DNA from: Paenibacillus polymyxa M1
GTDB taxonomy: Bacteria; Bacillota; Bacilli; Paenibacillales; Paenibacillaceae
Reading direction: 5' to 3'
DNA length: 64,000 nucleotides
NCBI RefSeq assembly: GCF_000237325.1
Contig: NC_017542.1
Span: 3,816,501-3,880,500, forward strand
Both the position numbers and the translations under genes were made by a program. Shown one piece after another: positions 8,220 through 16,389 of the stretch (the stretch's first letter is position 1; each line of letters begins with the position of its first letter). The notes beneath the pieces were generated by a model, which searched no databases, had not been told where the DNA came from, and saw nothing but the letters and a program-made list of their open reading frames with translations.

Positions 8220-9572
8220 TTATTCCACCTCCCAGTCAGTATAGAAAATTTCGATAGCATCCAATGGCTTGGCCCCAAGCTTGAAATATGCATAATCATT
8301 TTCACTTGTCTTATCAGGGTTTTCTGCAAAACTGAATTTGTCTGCAATGGCCTTCTGCTGAGCACGAATTTTGAGATATTCCAACACAGCAGCAATAAAC
8401 ATGCCCCGGCCTTCTTTGTCGTTATCCAGTTTGGCCTTCCAACGCTTGCCCGCTTCGTAGATATCGTTCATTACTTGGTCAATCGTAGCGGAAACGCGAA
8501 TCTTCCCAAAGTCCTCACGCTCATTTGATCCGATCGTGGTCAGAGTGTTAATAGCAGATTCGATAATGTATTTGTACCCATCTCGTGTAGCCATCAGCGT
8601 TCCTTCTGCCAGTCCTTTTAGTGCCTCAGTGTGACTCCAGTCCACTTTCGCCAATGTCATAGGCACTTCAACACCCGTAAATGACTTATTGGCAGGTGTA
8701 CCCGCAACCAGCCCAGCCACCCATGCAGCCCATTCGACGGATGTGTAGGTCTTGCCGTTGGTGTGTTCACCAGCCAACGAGCAGTTAATTACATAACGGG
8801 CATTCATGGCCCGTGAACGTGCGTTGTGCGCCTCAATGTCGCCGTCCGTAGCTGCCGGGCCAGCGACAACCACCGTCGCCAGCTTATGACCCTTATCGCG
8901 ACGATCTAGCAGCCATTGTTTGGCGGCAGCTTGTACAGCCGGATCAACAGCGGAGAGGTAAATAGTATCGAACGTCAGGCCGTACACCCGGTTAAAGATA
9001 CGATTCCAGTCGGTCGCTGCCAATATGGCCGTGCCAGTTGTACCGCCATCCAGTTTGGTGTAAGCCACGTCTGCAAGAGCTGCTGCGCCAGTATCCTTAA
9101 AACGGACCATAGCGGACTTTTTAAGAGCTTCCACAGCAGCCGCCTTGTCTGCAACTAGATACGTTTCTGTGTCATACACGCCCTTGGTGTCGCGGATTAC
9201 GATCTCCTTCTTGGTGTCATCGATAAGAGCCGGACGCACCATGTATTCCAAATCATTGCCTCGTGTTCCTGGATAACGTGCCTCAATAGTGTAGCTGTCA
9301 GCAACAGCGACAGATGCAGCCTTTTCTTCCCCGTTTGTAACCCGGTAGCCGATAACAGTCGCCCCGCTTTCGGCAGCAAGCTCCAATACATCAACAAGCT
9401 TGCCGGACTCCTTCAGGCGCTCCGAATCATTAGCCATATCTACGGCTTGGTTCGGTGCGCCCCATTCGGCCTGATAGGGAATGAGTACGCGGCCAGTTGT
9501 TGGAACAACCCGAGAACGTGCCTTTACTAGCAATTCAATGTACGCGCTGGGCCTAACCCGCTGAATTGTCAT
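8220..9572 (-). CDS. xkdK: Contractile tail sheath protein (XkdK-like)
   Basis: 450 aa, ribosome site AAAGGAGG before the ATG at 9572. The family features are a start of the type MTIQRVRPSAYIEL and a sheath-type domain with the TYLVADKAAAVEAL region. The C-terminal part carries TTIGSNEREDFGKIRVSATID, and the protein ends at FYTDWEVE. The sheath contracts to drive the tube through the envelope, so this gene defines the phage as a myovirus. It overlaps the preceding small gene by 20 bases. Confidence 0.92.
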   Translation of the reverse strand: MTIQRVRPSAYIELLVKARSRVVPTTGRVLIPYQAEWGAPNQAVDMANDSERLKESGKLVDVLELAAESGATVIGYRVTNGEEKAASVAVADSYTIEARYPGTRGNDLEYMVRPALIDDTKKEIVIRDTKGVYDTETYLVADKAAAVEALKKSAMVRFKDTGAAALADVAYTKLDGGTTGTAILAATDWNRIFNRVYGLTFDTIYLSAVDPAVQAAAKQWLLDRRDKGHKLATVVVAGPAATDGDIEAHNARSRAMNARYVINCSLAGEHTNGKTYTSVEWAAWVAGLVAGTPANKSFTGVEVPMTLAKVDWSHTEALKGLAEGTLMATRDGYKYIIESAINTLTTIGSNEREDFGKIRVSATIDQVMNDIYEAGKRWKAKLDNDKEGRGMFIAAVLEYLKIRAQQKAIADKFSFAENPDKTSENDYAYFKLGAKPLDAIEIFYTDWEVE

Positions 9573-9813
9573 TTGGCGTTTCCTCCTTTGTTTTTTTCAC
9601 TTGTGGTACTTCTGGTTTAACAGGCACAGAAGCAGGGGCTTCCTTGACCGGATGCAAATACGCATCCAGTCTTTGCTCCACTTCTGCCCGCGAAAGTAAG
9701 ACGTCAGCAGCGCAATCAAAAAGAGCGCCCGCAATCTCGTAAGGCTCTGCCTTCAAGATCGCTGCGCTCTCTATCCATTCCTGCTTATTTCGTTTGTTTA
9801 AATCGTCAGTCAT
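9553..9813 (-). CDS. Small YqzN/YkzM-like phage protein
   Basis: 86 aa. It sits between the XkdJ-like and sheath genes, the position of yqzN in skin and its PBSX counterpart. The N-terminal half (RNKQEWIESAAILKAEPYEIAGALFDC) looks like a folded helical unit. The C-terminal half is Pro/Lys/Glu-rich and probably disordered. It overlaps both neighbours, which suggests coupled translation. Function unknown; I rest the family name on position and the helical motif. Confidence 0.65.
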   Translation of the reverse strand: MTDDLNKRNKQEWIESAAILKAEPYEIAGALFDCAADVLLSRAEVEQRLDAYLHPVKEAPASVPVKPEVPQVKKTKEETPNDNSAG

Positions 9814-10304
9814 GCGTCAAATTCCTCCCCGTTGTGACTGATATAAAAATTGTTAATCTTCTGAATTGGGCTGCCATCGTCATTGACCAATGACTTCGGT
9901 ACACTGAGCAAATACGAGTACCTAAAGGTAACCTCTACTTGATCGGCCTTTTTTCGGGTTCGTGGCGGCTCAATGACCAGCACAACCCCAAAACGCTTGG
10001 ATGCTACGTTAAACCGTTGCTGCCGCAAGTAGAGGAACAACGGGTCAAGATCAAGCGGTATAGGCTCCCCCTCGTCCTGCTCGTCCGCTCGTTCCTTGTC
10101 ATAGTGGAACACCAGCCCCACATCTTCAATGATCAGATCAGCTCGCGGCGTGTGAACCTTGTCCGAAACAAGATCCGTCTCGATAAACACGGCAGGCAGT
10201 TTAAAATCACCCGCCAGCCATTTAGACCGGTCTCGCAAGATAGAAAGCTCAGGATACACCCGTCGCACGATTTCGGCCCAGGCTTTTAAACCAACATCCA
10301 TCAT
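9810..10304 (-). CDS. Tail completion protein (XkdJ/YqbJ-like)
   Basis: 164 aa, between the XkdI-like gene and the small YqzN-like gene. Motifs such as LKAWAEIVRRVYPELSILRDRSKWLAGDF and a late strand-rich region (DQVEVTFRYSYLLSVPKS) fit a tail-terminator or completion fold. The start has two adjacent ATG codons (10304, 10301), both within reach of AAAGGATG. It overlaps the upstream gene's stop. The assignment relies on gene order. Confidence 0.65.
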   Translation of the reverse strand: MMDVGLKAWAEIVRRVYPELSILRDRSKWLAGDFKLPAVFIETDLVSDKVHTPRADLIIEDVGLVFHYDKERADEQDEGEPIPLDLDPLFLYLRQQRFNVASKRFGVVLVIEPPRTRKKADQVEVTFRYSYLLSVPKSLVNDDGSPIQKINNFYISHNGEEFDA

Positions 10305-10798
10305 CAGCGTAACATCCTTTCCAGCTCAACCTCTAACCGCCGCATGATGAGTTGGTTCATTCCCCCCTCAAGGTGCTCCACAGCAATATCAAAATAATGC
10401 CTGCCGATGAAGCTGCGCGGCTTTGCCATAAACCCAGTCTTGGCAGACGGATCATAGACAAATGAGCCGCCACCATTCCAGTAACCCGGCACAAAATGTT
10501 TCTTCTCAATGGTGTAACCATCATTGACCAATTGTGCATAAGGAAGATTGGAACCAAGCTCCAACGTGATCGCGTTGCGGTCAACATCCCATTCCCACAC
10601 GTTATTATTGTCGCCACGGGAAAAGGACTGCCACATGGCCCCCGTGTCGATCAAGCCCTGGCGGTCAATTTCATCAATGATTAGATTGAGCAGTGTTTCC
10701 CCGGCTGCCTCCGCGATGTTACGCAAAATACGTTCCATCCCTTCATCAGCTATACGACGGAACCGTCGGGCCAGTCCATCGAAATCATGCACGGTCAT
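10304..10798 (-). CDS. HK97 gp10-like / XkdI-like head-tail protein
   Basis: 164 aa. The N-terminal helix (LARRFRRIADEGMERILRNIAEAAGETLLNLI) followed by DTGAMWQSFSRG matches the HK97 gp10/XkdI pattern 'aDTGrLr.S', and SNLPYAQLVNDGY matches 'YA.yve.Gt'. These proteins build the neck between head and tail. It overlaps the XkdH-like gene upstream by 14 bases and the XkdJ-like gene downstream. Confidence 0.75.
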   Translation of the reverse strand: MTVHDFDGLARRFRRIADEGMERILRNIAEAAGETLLNLIIDEIDRQGLIDTGAMWQSFSRGDNNNVWEWDVDRNAITLELGSNLPYAQLVNDGYTIEKKHFVPGYWNGGGSFVYDPSAKTGFMAKPRSFIGRHYFDIAVEHLEGGMNQLIMRRLEVELERMLR

Positions 10799-11111
10799 TT
10801 CCCTTCACCTCACATGTTACAAGCAGCTCGCGCCAGTAACGACGCGGAATGGAGTCGATCACCAGGTATCGGCGGCCTAGCAGCACCACTTCGTCACTTA
10901 GTTTAACGTCAGCTTGTTTCGGAATACCTATCGTCTTTTTGACGATGTACATTACCGGCTTAGAATCTGCTTTGGCTTCCGTCGTAGTTGTCACGACAAA
11001 GCATTTTACGTCAGTTATCTTATCGGATTTCCGATCGTCGAACAGGTCATCATCATCCCGCTTTTGACCAACACGATACACGGCCAATGGCGTTTTAAAA
11101 CGGTGGTTCAT
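10785..11111 (-). CDS. Head-tail connector (XkdH/YqbH-like)
   Basis: 108 aa. The C-terminal half, with LSDEVVLLGRRYLVIDSIPRRYWRE and LLVTCEVKG, has the form of small beta-barrel stopper proteins (DUF3599/XkdH). The N-terminus carries a charged KRDDDDLFDDRKSDK stretch. Gene order (YqbG-XkdH-XkdI) supports the call. It overlaps its upstream neighbour by 4 bases. Confidence 0.65.
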   Translation of the reverse strand: MNHRFKTPLAVYRVGQKRDDDDLFDDRKSDKITDVKCFVVTTTTEAKADSKPVMYIVKKTIGIPKQADVKLSDEVVLLGRRYLVIDSIPRRYWRELLVTCEVKGNDRA

Positions 11112-11491
11112 AGGACGTATGCGGTGATGTTACCATCATCCGGTCCCGTTTGCTTCTTGACCCACAAGAACAGTATTGCATCCACATCTGGATTGCCGGT
11201 TGTTTTCCCCTCTACAGCCTGACGGGTGTACGTCCAAGCTCCATCGCTCTCGGACGCATAATTACGCGCCACGGATGCAAGATACTCCTCGCTGTCCTGC
11301 AATGCCAATCCCTCCGCCAGCTTGGTCCAAGCCAGCATAATCTGCTTATCAGGTTCGGCCGGGAAGGGAATTGGCAGATACAATTCAATACGTACTTGCG
11401 CGTCATCAATGTATTGCTGTAGCAGCTCAGCCGGTGCCTCTTGGATCGGGGTTACCCGGCTACGCTGTTGGAGGATTGTTGGCGTCAGCAC
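11108..11491 (-). CDS. Head-tail adaptor (YqbG-like, DUF3199)
   Basis: About 127 aa from the GTG at 11491, chosen because AAGGGG lies at a suitable distance and because the longer in-frame ORF to 11578 would overlap the upstream gene over 119 bases. The region APAELLQQYIDDAQVRIELYL is a short helical module typical of connector adaptors, with SEEYLASVARNYASESDGAWTY further on. The product would dock on the portal dodecamer. Start is uncertain. Confidence 0.68.
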   Translation of the reverse strand: MLTPTILQQRSRVTPIQEAPAELLQQYIDDAQVRIELYLPIPFPAEPDKQIMLAWTKLAEGLALQDSEEYLASVARNYASESDGAWTYTRQAVEGKTTGNPDVDAILFLWVKKQTGPDDGNITAYVL

Positions 11492-11822
11492 TTTTACCGT
11501 CAGCCCCTTCCGTTTTCGACGGATCATCTGCAGGTGGCGTATTATCGGAAGGCTTACCACCGCCACGTAAAGCAGCAATTAGATCAGACTTGTTCATGCT
11601 GCCGAATCCTTCAATGTTGGCAGCCTTAGCCTTGTCTTTAAGTTGGACGAGGGTCAGGTCTTCCAGCGGAATAACCTTTTCTTCCTTGATATCAAAATCC
11701 GAGCGTTCTCGTAGCTTTTTAACGACCTCACCTTGTTCAACCTGCACCGGGACTTTGGCCGGGAAGCGGATGCCGTAAAGCATCAAAGAGGTGTTTTCTC
11801 CTCGATATGTGATATAGGCCAT
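11460..11822 (-). CDS. YqbF-like protein with HeH/SAP-like domain
   Basis: 120 aa. N-terminal beta segment (MAYITYRGENTSLMLYGIRF). Residues about 52-86 hold a helix-extended-loop-helix unit (LTLVQLKDKAKAANIEGFGS, then MNKSDLIAAL) of the kind seen in YqbF and in Rho-N/SAP folds. The tail is Pro/Asp-rich and disordered. It lies directly after the capsid gene with a shared ATG/stop overlap at 11822. Role in head assembly unknown. Confidence 0.65.
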   Translation of the reverse strand: MAYITYRGENTSLMLYGIRFPAKVPVQVEQGEVVKKLRERSDFDIKEEKVIPLEDLTLVQLKDKAKAANIEGFGSMNKSDLIAALRGGGKPSDNTPPADDPSKTEGADGKSADANNPPTA

Positions 11823-12754
11823 TAAAATTCCACCCCTTCGACGTATGCCACCGCTCCCGGCTCTTCAAAGATAGAGTCGTAATCGGAATGGATAGCGTAG
11901 AAACGCTTGTCTGCATAGATGGCCTCTCTGCCCTCGGTAGTTTTACGAATCTGCATATCGTACGTATTGACCAAGACAAAGTTCTGTTGGTACGTAAAGA
12001 TGATAGCTCCCTCTGGCATATGAGCTACTTCCTCAACCTCATAGCTGTTCACCTTCTTCACTCCGCCCATAATTTGCAATTGAATGGATGCACTGGTGTC
12101 CTTCTCAGCCAAAGCCTGAAGCCGCTTAGAAAAGGTATTCGGGTGCATAAAATACTTGAATACACCACCAGTACGCAGACGAGTTGGAATTGCACGTTCT
12201 AGTTCAAACAGTACACCCTTTTTCTGAGGGTCCTTCAACGTGGTCCAATCAATGTAATTACCTTTGGTCTTCGCATGCTTCAACCAACCGTTATTCATAC
12301 TTAGGAAAGCATAATCTGGGTCAGTATTCGGCGTAGCAGTATCCCCGTTAAATCCAATATCCTGCATATTTTCACCATAGTTTTTGGTCATGGCTGCCAT
12401 AATAATATCCTCACCATTTTGACCGCGTACACGAGCTGTCTGACGGATAAATTCCTCAGTGATTTCGAATGGCAAAACAACTGGCTCTACAGCATACGGA
12501 ACTTGCGGTAATGTTGGGGTAGGCGTATTGTCAGCCATAATATTTTCTTTTTTGCTGCGCAGGTTACGACCAGTCACACCGATTTTGTCAATTGTACCTT
12601 TAGAGCTGAGCTTATTAATCGTGCGAATCCCCTTTAGAAACTCCGTAGACTCATAAGCCATTTCAGTAAACTTGTCCACCTGTTGGTAATTCAGAGCGGT
12701 TTGATCCAACGTGCTCGTAATAGTGGATTTGATGATTTGTCCGTTTGTTCTCAT
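11822..12754 (-). CDS. xkdG: Major capsid protein (XkdG-like, HK97 fold)
   Basis: 310 aa, after the protease/scaffold gene. Family-like features include the N-terminal arm (LDQTALNYQQVDKFTEMAYE), EFLKGIRTINKLSSKGTIDKIG, the insertion GENMQDIGFNGDTATPN, and the C-terminal domain with FKYFMHPNTFSKRLQAL and MPEGAIIFTYQQNFVL. An HK97-type fold is inferred from family, not shown. The start uses the ATG at 12754 following GGAGACAAAC. Confidence 0.85.
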   Translation of the reverse strand: MRTNGQIIKSTITSTLDQTALNYQQVDKFTEMAYESTEFLKGIRTINKLSSKGTIDKIGVTGRNLRSKKENIMADNTPTPTLPQVPYAVEPVVLPFEITEEFIRQTARVRGQNGEDIIMAAMTKNYGENMQDIGFNGDTATPNTDPDYAFLSMNNGWLKHAKTKGNYIDWTTLKDPQKKGVLFELERAIPTRLRTGGVFKYFMHPNTFSKRLQALAEKDTSASIQLQIMGGVKKVNSYEVEEVAHMPEGAIIFTYQQNFVLVNTYDMQIRKTTEGREAIYADKRFYAIHSDYDSIFEEPGAVAYVEGVEF

Positions 12755-12778
12755 ATTTGTTTGTCTCCCTTCTTGGTA

Positions 12779-14038
12779 TTAAAGCAGGCCGCCGAAGCTT
12801 ACGCCGCCAGATTTTTGAATTTCGTCTTCTCCAGAGCCACCTTGAGCGGAACCACCACGGCTGTTCTTTACAACTTGTACGTCAGTAGCCAACGCTTGGA
12901 CCTGCTCAGTCAGCGGTGCTAGTGCCTTAGTAATCGCATCAGTCAGCGCGTTTGCTTGCGGTTCAGCAGGTGCTTCTGTTCCCGCTGGCTGCCCAGGATC
13001 TCCCCCTTCTTGTTTCTTTAATTCAGTAACTTGCGTCGACAGGACTTCTACCTGTTTGGCAATTGGTGCTATGGCAGCTTGTACAGCCTTTGCAATATCT
13101 TCTGTGTTCAAATCTTCGTCCTCCTTAGGCTCAGCTTCTTCAGCAGGAGCAGTTTTTGTTTTTAATTCGGTCAATGAAGCAATGGCATCATCAATGTGTT
13201 TCAGATTGTCGGCAGAAATCTTCTTCCCTGCTTTAGTAATCTGTTCAGGCGGTTTTCCCATCGCCTTCATAATGTCCTCTTGAACCAAAACGGTTTGAGC
13301 AATATCAACGAAATCCTGTAAGGCTTCCCGGATCGCGTCCGGATCGGTTTCCATTCCACTGTTCCAACTGTCCCAATTAAAAAGAACCGTGTTGAGTGCA
13401 TCCTGTGCAGCCCAAAATTCACGGCTCGGCCGGCCCTTGTTGTACTTATCAGCAACAGCGCCTTTGGCGATCTTCTCGCCTGTAAAAAATGATTTCATGA
13501 GATTAAAAAAGCCTGTTACCTCGTCGTTAGACTTGGCCGCAGGCTCTTTTTGCTTTTCAATTGTTTCAGCGGTTCCGGCCATAGAGTAACCAGTCACCTC
13601 CTCGTTCTGAATCTTTTCCCAAATGTCATCACTTGCCTTGGTAACAAGCACCCAAGAACCTTTCTTGATCGTCTCTTCTCCCATTTCAAAATCTACAGGA
13701 GCAACATAACATTCGACCACATCGCCAACACCTGGATCAAAGTCATGTTGAGTATCCATGACTGCTCCTTTGGCAATAGCCAGATTGGACATGAAACCAT
13801 GCACAGCCTTTTCAATTTCATCGGCCGTCATGATATCACCGTGCGTATCCTCTGCGTCAGGTTCATATACAACGCCGTAAACTAGCTGCTTCGGATCATC
13901 GGTCTTGGTAATCAGGCGGACTTGCTTTTCAAAATCGGGCTTCTTCTCGCCTTTTGTAAGGAAAAACCGTTTTTTATTGGCTCCTTTGTCCACATAGCTA
14001 ATGTGGGTAATATCCACATTTTTCAGTTCTCGCGCCAT
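12779..14038 (-). CDS. xkdF: XkdF-like prohead protease with scaffold-like C-terminus
   Basis: 419 aa. Residues 1-150 match the XkdF putative serine protease domain (ITHISYVDKGANKKRF, LVYGVVYEPDAEDTHGD, AKGAVMDTQHDFDPGVGDVV, YSMAGTAE). Residues about 150-290 contain the middle region found in many Firmicute phages. From about 290 to 400 the sequence is Glu/Ala/Lys-rich with coiled-coil character (VQAAIAPIAKQVEVLSTQVT), as in fused scaffolds. It precedes the capsid gene by 24 bases, as expected for maturation protease plus scaffold. Confidence 0.82.
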   Translation of the reverse strand: MARELKNVDITHISYVDKGANKKRFFLTKGEKKPDFEKQVRLITKTDDPKQLVYGVVYEPDAEDTHGDIMTADEIEKAVHGFMSNLAIAKGAVMDTQHDFDPGVGDVVECYVAPVDFEMGEETIKKGSWVLVTKASDDIWEKIQNEEVTGYSMAGTAETIEKQKEPAAKSNDEVTGFFNLMKSFFTGEKIAKGAVADKYNKGRPSREFWAAQDALNTVLFNWDSWNSGMETDPDAIREALQDFVDIAQTVLVQEDIMKAMGKPPEQITKAGKKISADNLKHIDDAIASLTELKTKTAPAEEAEPKEDEDLNTEDIAKAVQAAIAPIAKQVEVLSTQVTELKKQEGGDPGQPAGTEAPAEPQANALTDAITKALAPLTEQVQALATDVQVVKNSRGGSAQGGSGEDEIQKSGGVSFGGLL

Positions 14039-14066
14039 TTTGTTTGTTCACCTCCCCTCATGAATA

Positions 14067-14897
14067 TCAGTTGAGTACCAACTGCAACGTGCAGCGACAG
14101 TTTACGATTTCCTTTGCCTCCCCGGACGGATCGCCGGGATACATCAGTTTGCTGTCACCAACTTTAAACGGTTCGTCCAACGGAACCACCTGACCATTGG
14201 CCTTGCGATGGCTCTTGCGGGTACGTGTGCCAGCAGCAGACCGCCATTTCTTTCCCTTGGCAATCTCCGACTGCTTCCAGCCCTCCAACTTGCCACCGTT
14301 GGCGGCTGCTGTGCTCATGGTACGTGATACCCGCTGCGCACGCTGCATACTAAATGGGCCATCTTCCCCGCTGGCCGCTTGAGCACTAACCTCCTGCACT
14401 AGTAATGCCCGCTCGGAAGGTGTAGCCCCTTCCTCAATGGCTTTGCCGAAGCTACGCAGCAACACATCCGTAGAAGCTTTGTTCATGTCTGGAACCAGCT
14501 TTTTAAGCTTCTTGGTAAAACGGCCAGCAGCCTTGTTGCTAGTGCTCCATACCTTTTCCTTGTCCAACGCGGACAGCTCTGTTTCCCCGGCCAAATGAAA
14601 CAGCGGTTCAAAAGCCTCCTGTATGGCTTGCTCGAACAGCTCCGCAAACACATCTGTAGTGTGCAAAGCGATAAGCACCTTACCTAGCTCCCCGATATCA
14701 CCCAGGGCATCCTCGCTTAGTTCCGAAATGGCATCATGAAGGGCTTGCCCCTGTAGCTCCAGAATCTCAGTTATGCGATCCTCGCCCTGCTTGTACAGTT
14801 CTTCCAGCACCTTGCGTTCAACATACGACAGTTCTAAGCTGTCTAAAAATTCATCGTCGTCTGCCTTGGCGATCAGCGCCCAACAGGACTCACACAT
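14067..14897 (-). CDS. Minor head protein, Mu gpF / SPP1 gp7-like
   Basis: 276 aa. The C-terminal 80 residues carry the morphogenesis motif GTRTRKSHRKANGQVVPLD followed by YPGDPSGEAKEIVNCRCTLQ, the hallmark of the Mu F-like head protein domain. The N-terminal helical region is variable. The start MCESCWALIAK has two cysteines and overlaps the portal stop by 8 bases, with AAGGAGG upstream. The product is a small-copy protein inside or at the portal of the head. Confidence 0.85.
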   Translation of the reverse strand: MCESCWALIAKADDDEFLDSLELSYVERKVLEELYKQGEDRITEILELQGQALHDAISELSEDALGDIGELGKVLIALHTTDVFAELFEQAIQEAFEPLFHLAGETELSALDKEKVWSTSNKAAGRFTKKLKKLVPDMNKASTDVLLRSFGKAIEEGATPSERALLVQEVSAQAASGEDGPFSMQRAQRVSRTMSTAAANGGKLEGWKQSEIAKGKKWRSAAGTRTRKSHRKANGQVVPLDEPFKVGDSKLMYPGDPSGEAKEIVNCRCTLQLVLN

Positions 14898-16386
14898 GAA
14901 CGCCTGCCTCCTTGTCAGCCTGTTTTAACAAGCGTTTGGCAATTGTAGCAATACGATTTTGCATGTCGTCTGTGTCCGTGTCTGGCTCTGGTTCAAGCAA
15001 TGTGGGCTGACTGGCTGCAAGCTGCGCAATCGGCGTATCCAGATATTCCTCGCTAAACTTGGTCTCATCAATCGTTGTGCCAAGTACATCCTCGGCAATC
15101 GGAATCAGATCCCGCACCAGCATAATGCCCCGGTCAGCGATAAAGTCCAGCATAGCTTTGCGATCCGCGGGATCAATGATCTTCGGTCCCCGCAAAACAG
15201 CCCGTACTCGGAATATATCCATTGCCGGGAACAGGCGTTTATTAAATATCTCTGCCATAATCCACTTGCGGTATGGCTCAAAAACCTGCTCCTCAGCAAA
15301 CCGTAGCGCGGCATCTGCAGTCGCCCGATTGTAGTCCGAGCTTTGACCGACCAAAATAGGCGGCAAACGGAAAGCGGACAGGATATCAGCTTTTTTTTCC
15401 TTCCCGTATTCCAGGAACAAGGCATCCTGCTGTAGAAGGTCATTCAACTTATCCAGCTTGATCTGCACTTTTTCAACCTTTTCGTCCATCGGGCCGCCTG
15501 TCTCTTCTCCTTTTGCCTCCAAATAAAGAATGCCGCCCTGTGAGTTGGAACCTCTCACATTCTTAAGCAGTTCCAGAGATTGCTTGGTCAGCTTGCCATT
15601 GGTAACAGTCAAGAGCATGGACAGCATCCGTCCGTTGCTAAAGTAATTCACATTCAATTCCTCAGCTTCCCGGCTGCCGACCACACCAGGCGCATTGCCA
15701 AACCAGCGCGGCTCCCCATAAGGGCCATCATGACCGATACGAAGCGGGATGATCTGATTTTCCTCTTTACCTTCATCTGCCTCCGTCCCAAACAGTCGGA
15801 ACCACACGACAGATGTATTGCGCTTCATAGCATAACGTCGGGCGTAAATCTCCTGTGAAAACTCCTCTACTTGCTTTGTGGAGCTGATACGCCGCTTGCG
15901 TTTGATAGTCGCCTTATTACTTTCCTTAGTACAGCGGACATATTTCGGGTTCATCCGGAAGATAGTCGGGAACTCAGAACCCACAGGCCAAGCTATCTCA
16001 ACATGAGCCATTCCCGTACTTTCCAAATCGTCAATCAACTGGCTAATGATTTCGTCCGGGGTATCCTCCAGATTGCAAGTTTCAAGAAACTTCTCAGCCT
16101 TATCCCACTCGGCCTTGGCTGTCTGATCACTCTCGCCCGGCAAATACTCTAGGGCAATACCATAACCAGCGATATTGCGTTTGTATGCCTCTATGCATTG
16201 CGGTATGATGTTGGAGTTTTTGACCAGCAGCTTACAGGAAGCAGGGTCATTGCCGAGTGCGAAGGGTAACAGCCCGTGAGCATCGTATAGATCGTCAAAT
16301 AAATCCGGCAATTGAGCACTGGACGGTATACGCCGTTCGTCATCCGCCTTGCTGATCTGAAACCACTGTGCATTTCCTTCACTCAT
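14890..16386 (-). CDS. Phage portal protein
   Basis: 498 aa between the large terminase and minor head genes. Portal-type features are YKRNIAGYGIALEYLPGE, DDLESTGMAHVEIAWPVG, PLRIGHDGPYGEPRW (the classic 'h..h.p....YG.p.w' segment) and the ILSAFRLPPILVGQSSDYNRATADA block, where portals of this class have the conserved PP..lG. region. The protein forms the DNA-translocating ring. It ends in an acidic, probably flexible segment. Confidence 0.88.
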   Translation of the reverse strand: MSEGNAQWFQISKADDERRIPSSAQLPDLFDDLYDAHGLLPFALGNDPASCKLLVKNSNIIPQCIEAYKRNIAGYGIALEYLPGESDQTAKAEWDKAEKFLETCNLEDTPDEIISQLIDDLESTGMAHVEIAWPVGSEFPTIFRMNPKYVRCTKESNKATIKRKRRISSTKQVEEFSQEIYARRYAMKRNTSVVWFRLFGTEADEGKEENQIIPLRIGHDGPYGEPRWFGNAPGVVGSREAEELNVNYFSNGRMLSMLLTVTNGKLTKQSLELLKNVRGSNSQGGILYLEAKGEETGGPMDEKVEKVQIKLDKLNDLLQQDALFLEYGKEKKADILSAFRLPPILVGQSSDYNRATADAALRFAEEQVFEPYRKWIMAEIFNKRLFPAMDIFRVRAVLRGPKIIDPADRKAMLDFIADRGIMLVRDLIPIAEDVLGTTIDETKFSEEYLDTPIAQLAASQPTLLEPEPDTDTDDMQNRIATIAKRLLKQADKEAGVHV

Positions 16387-16389
16387 TGT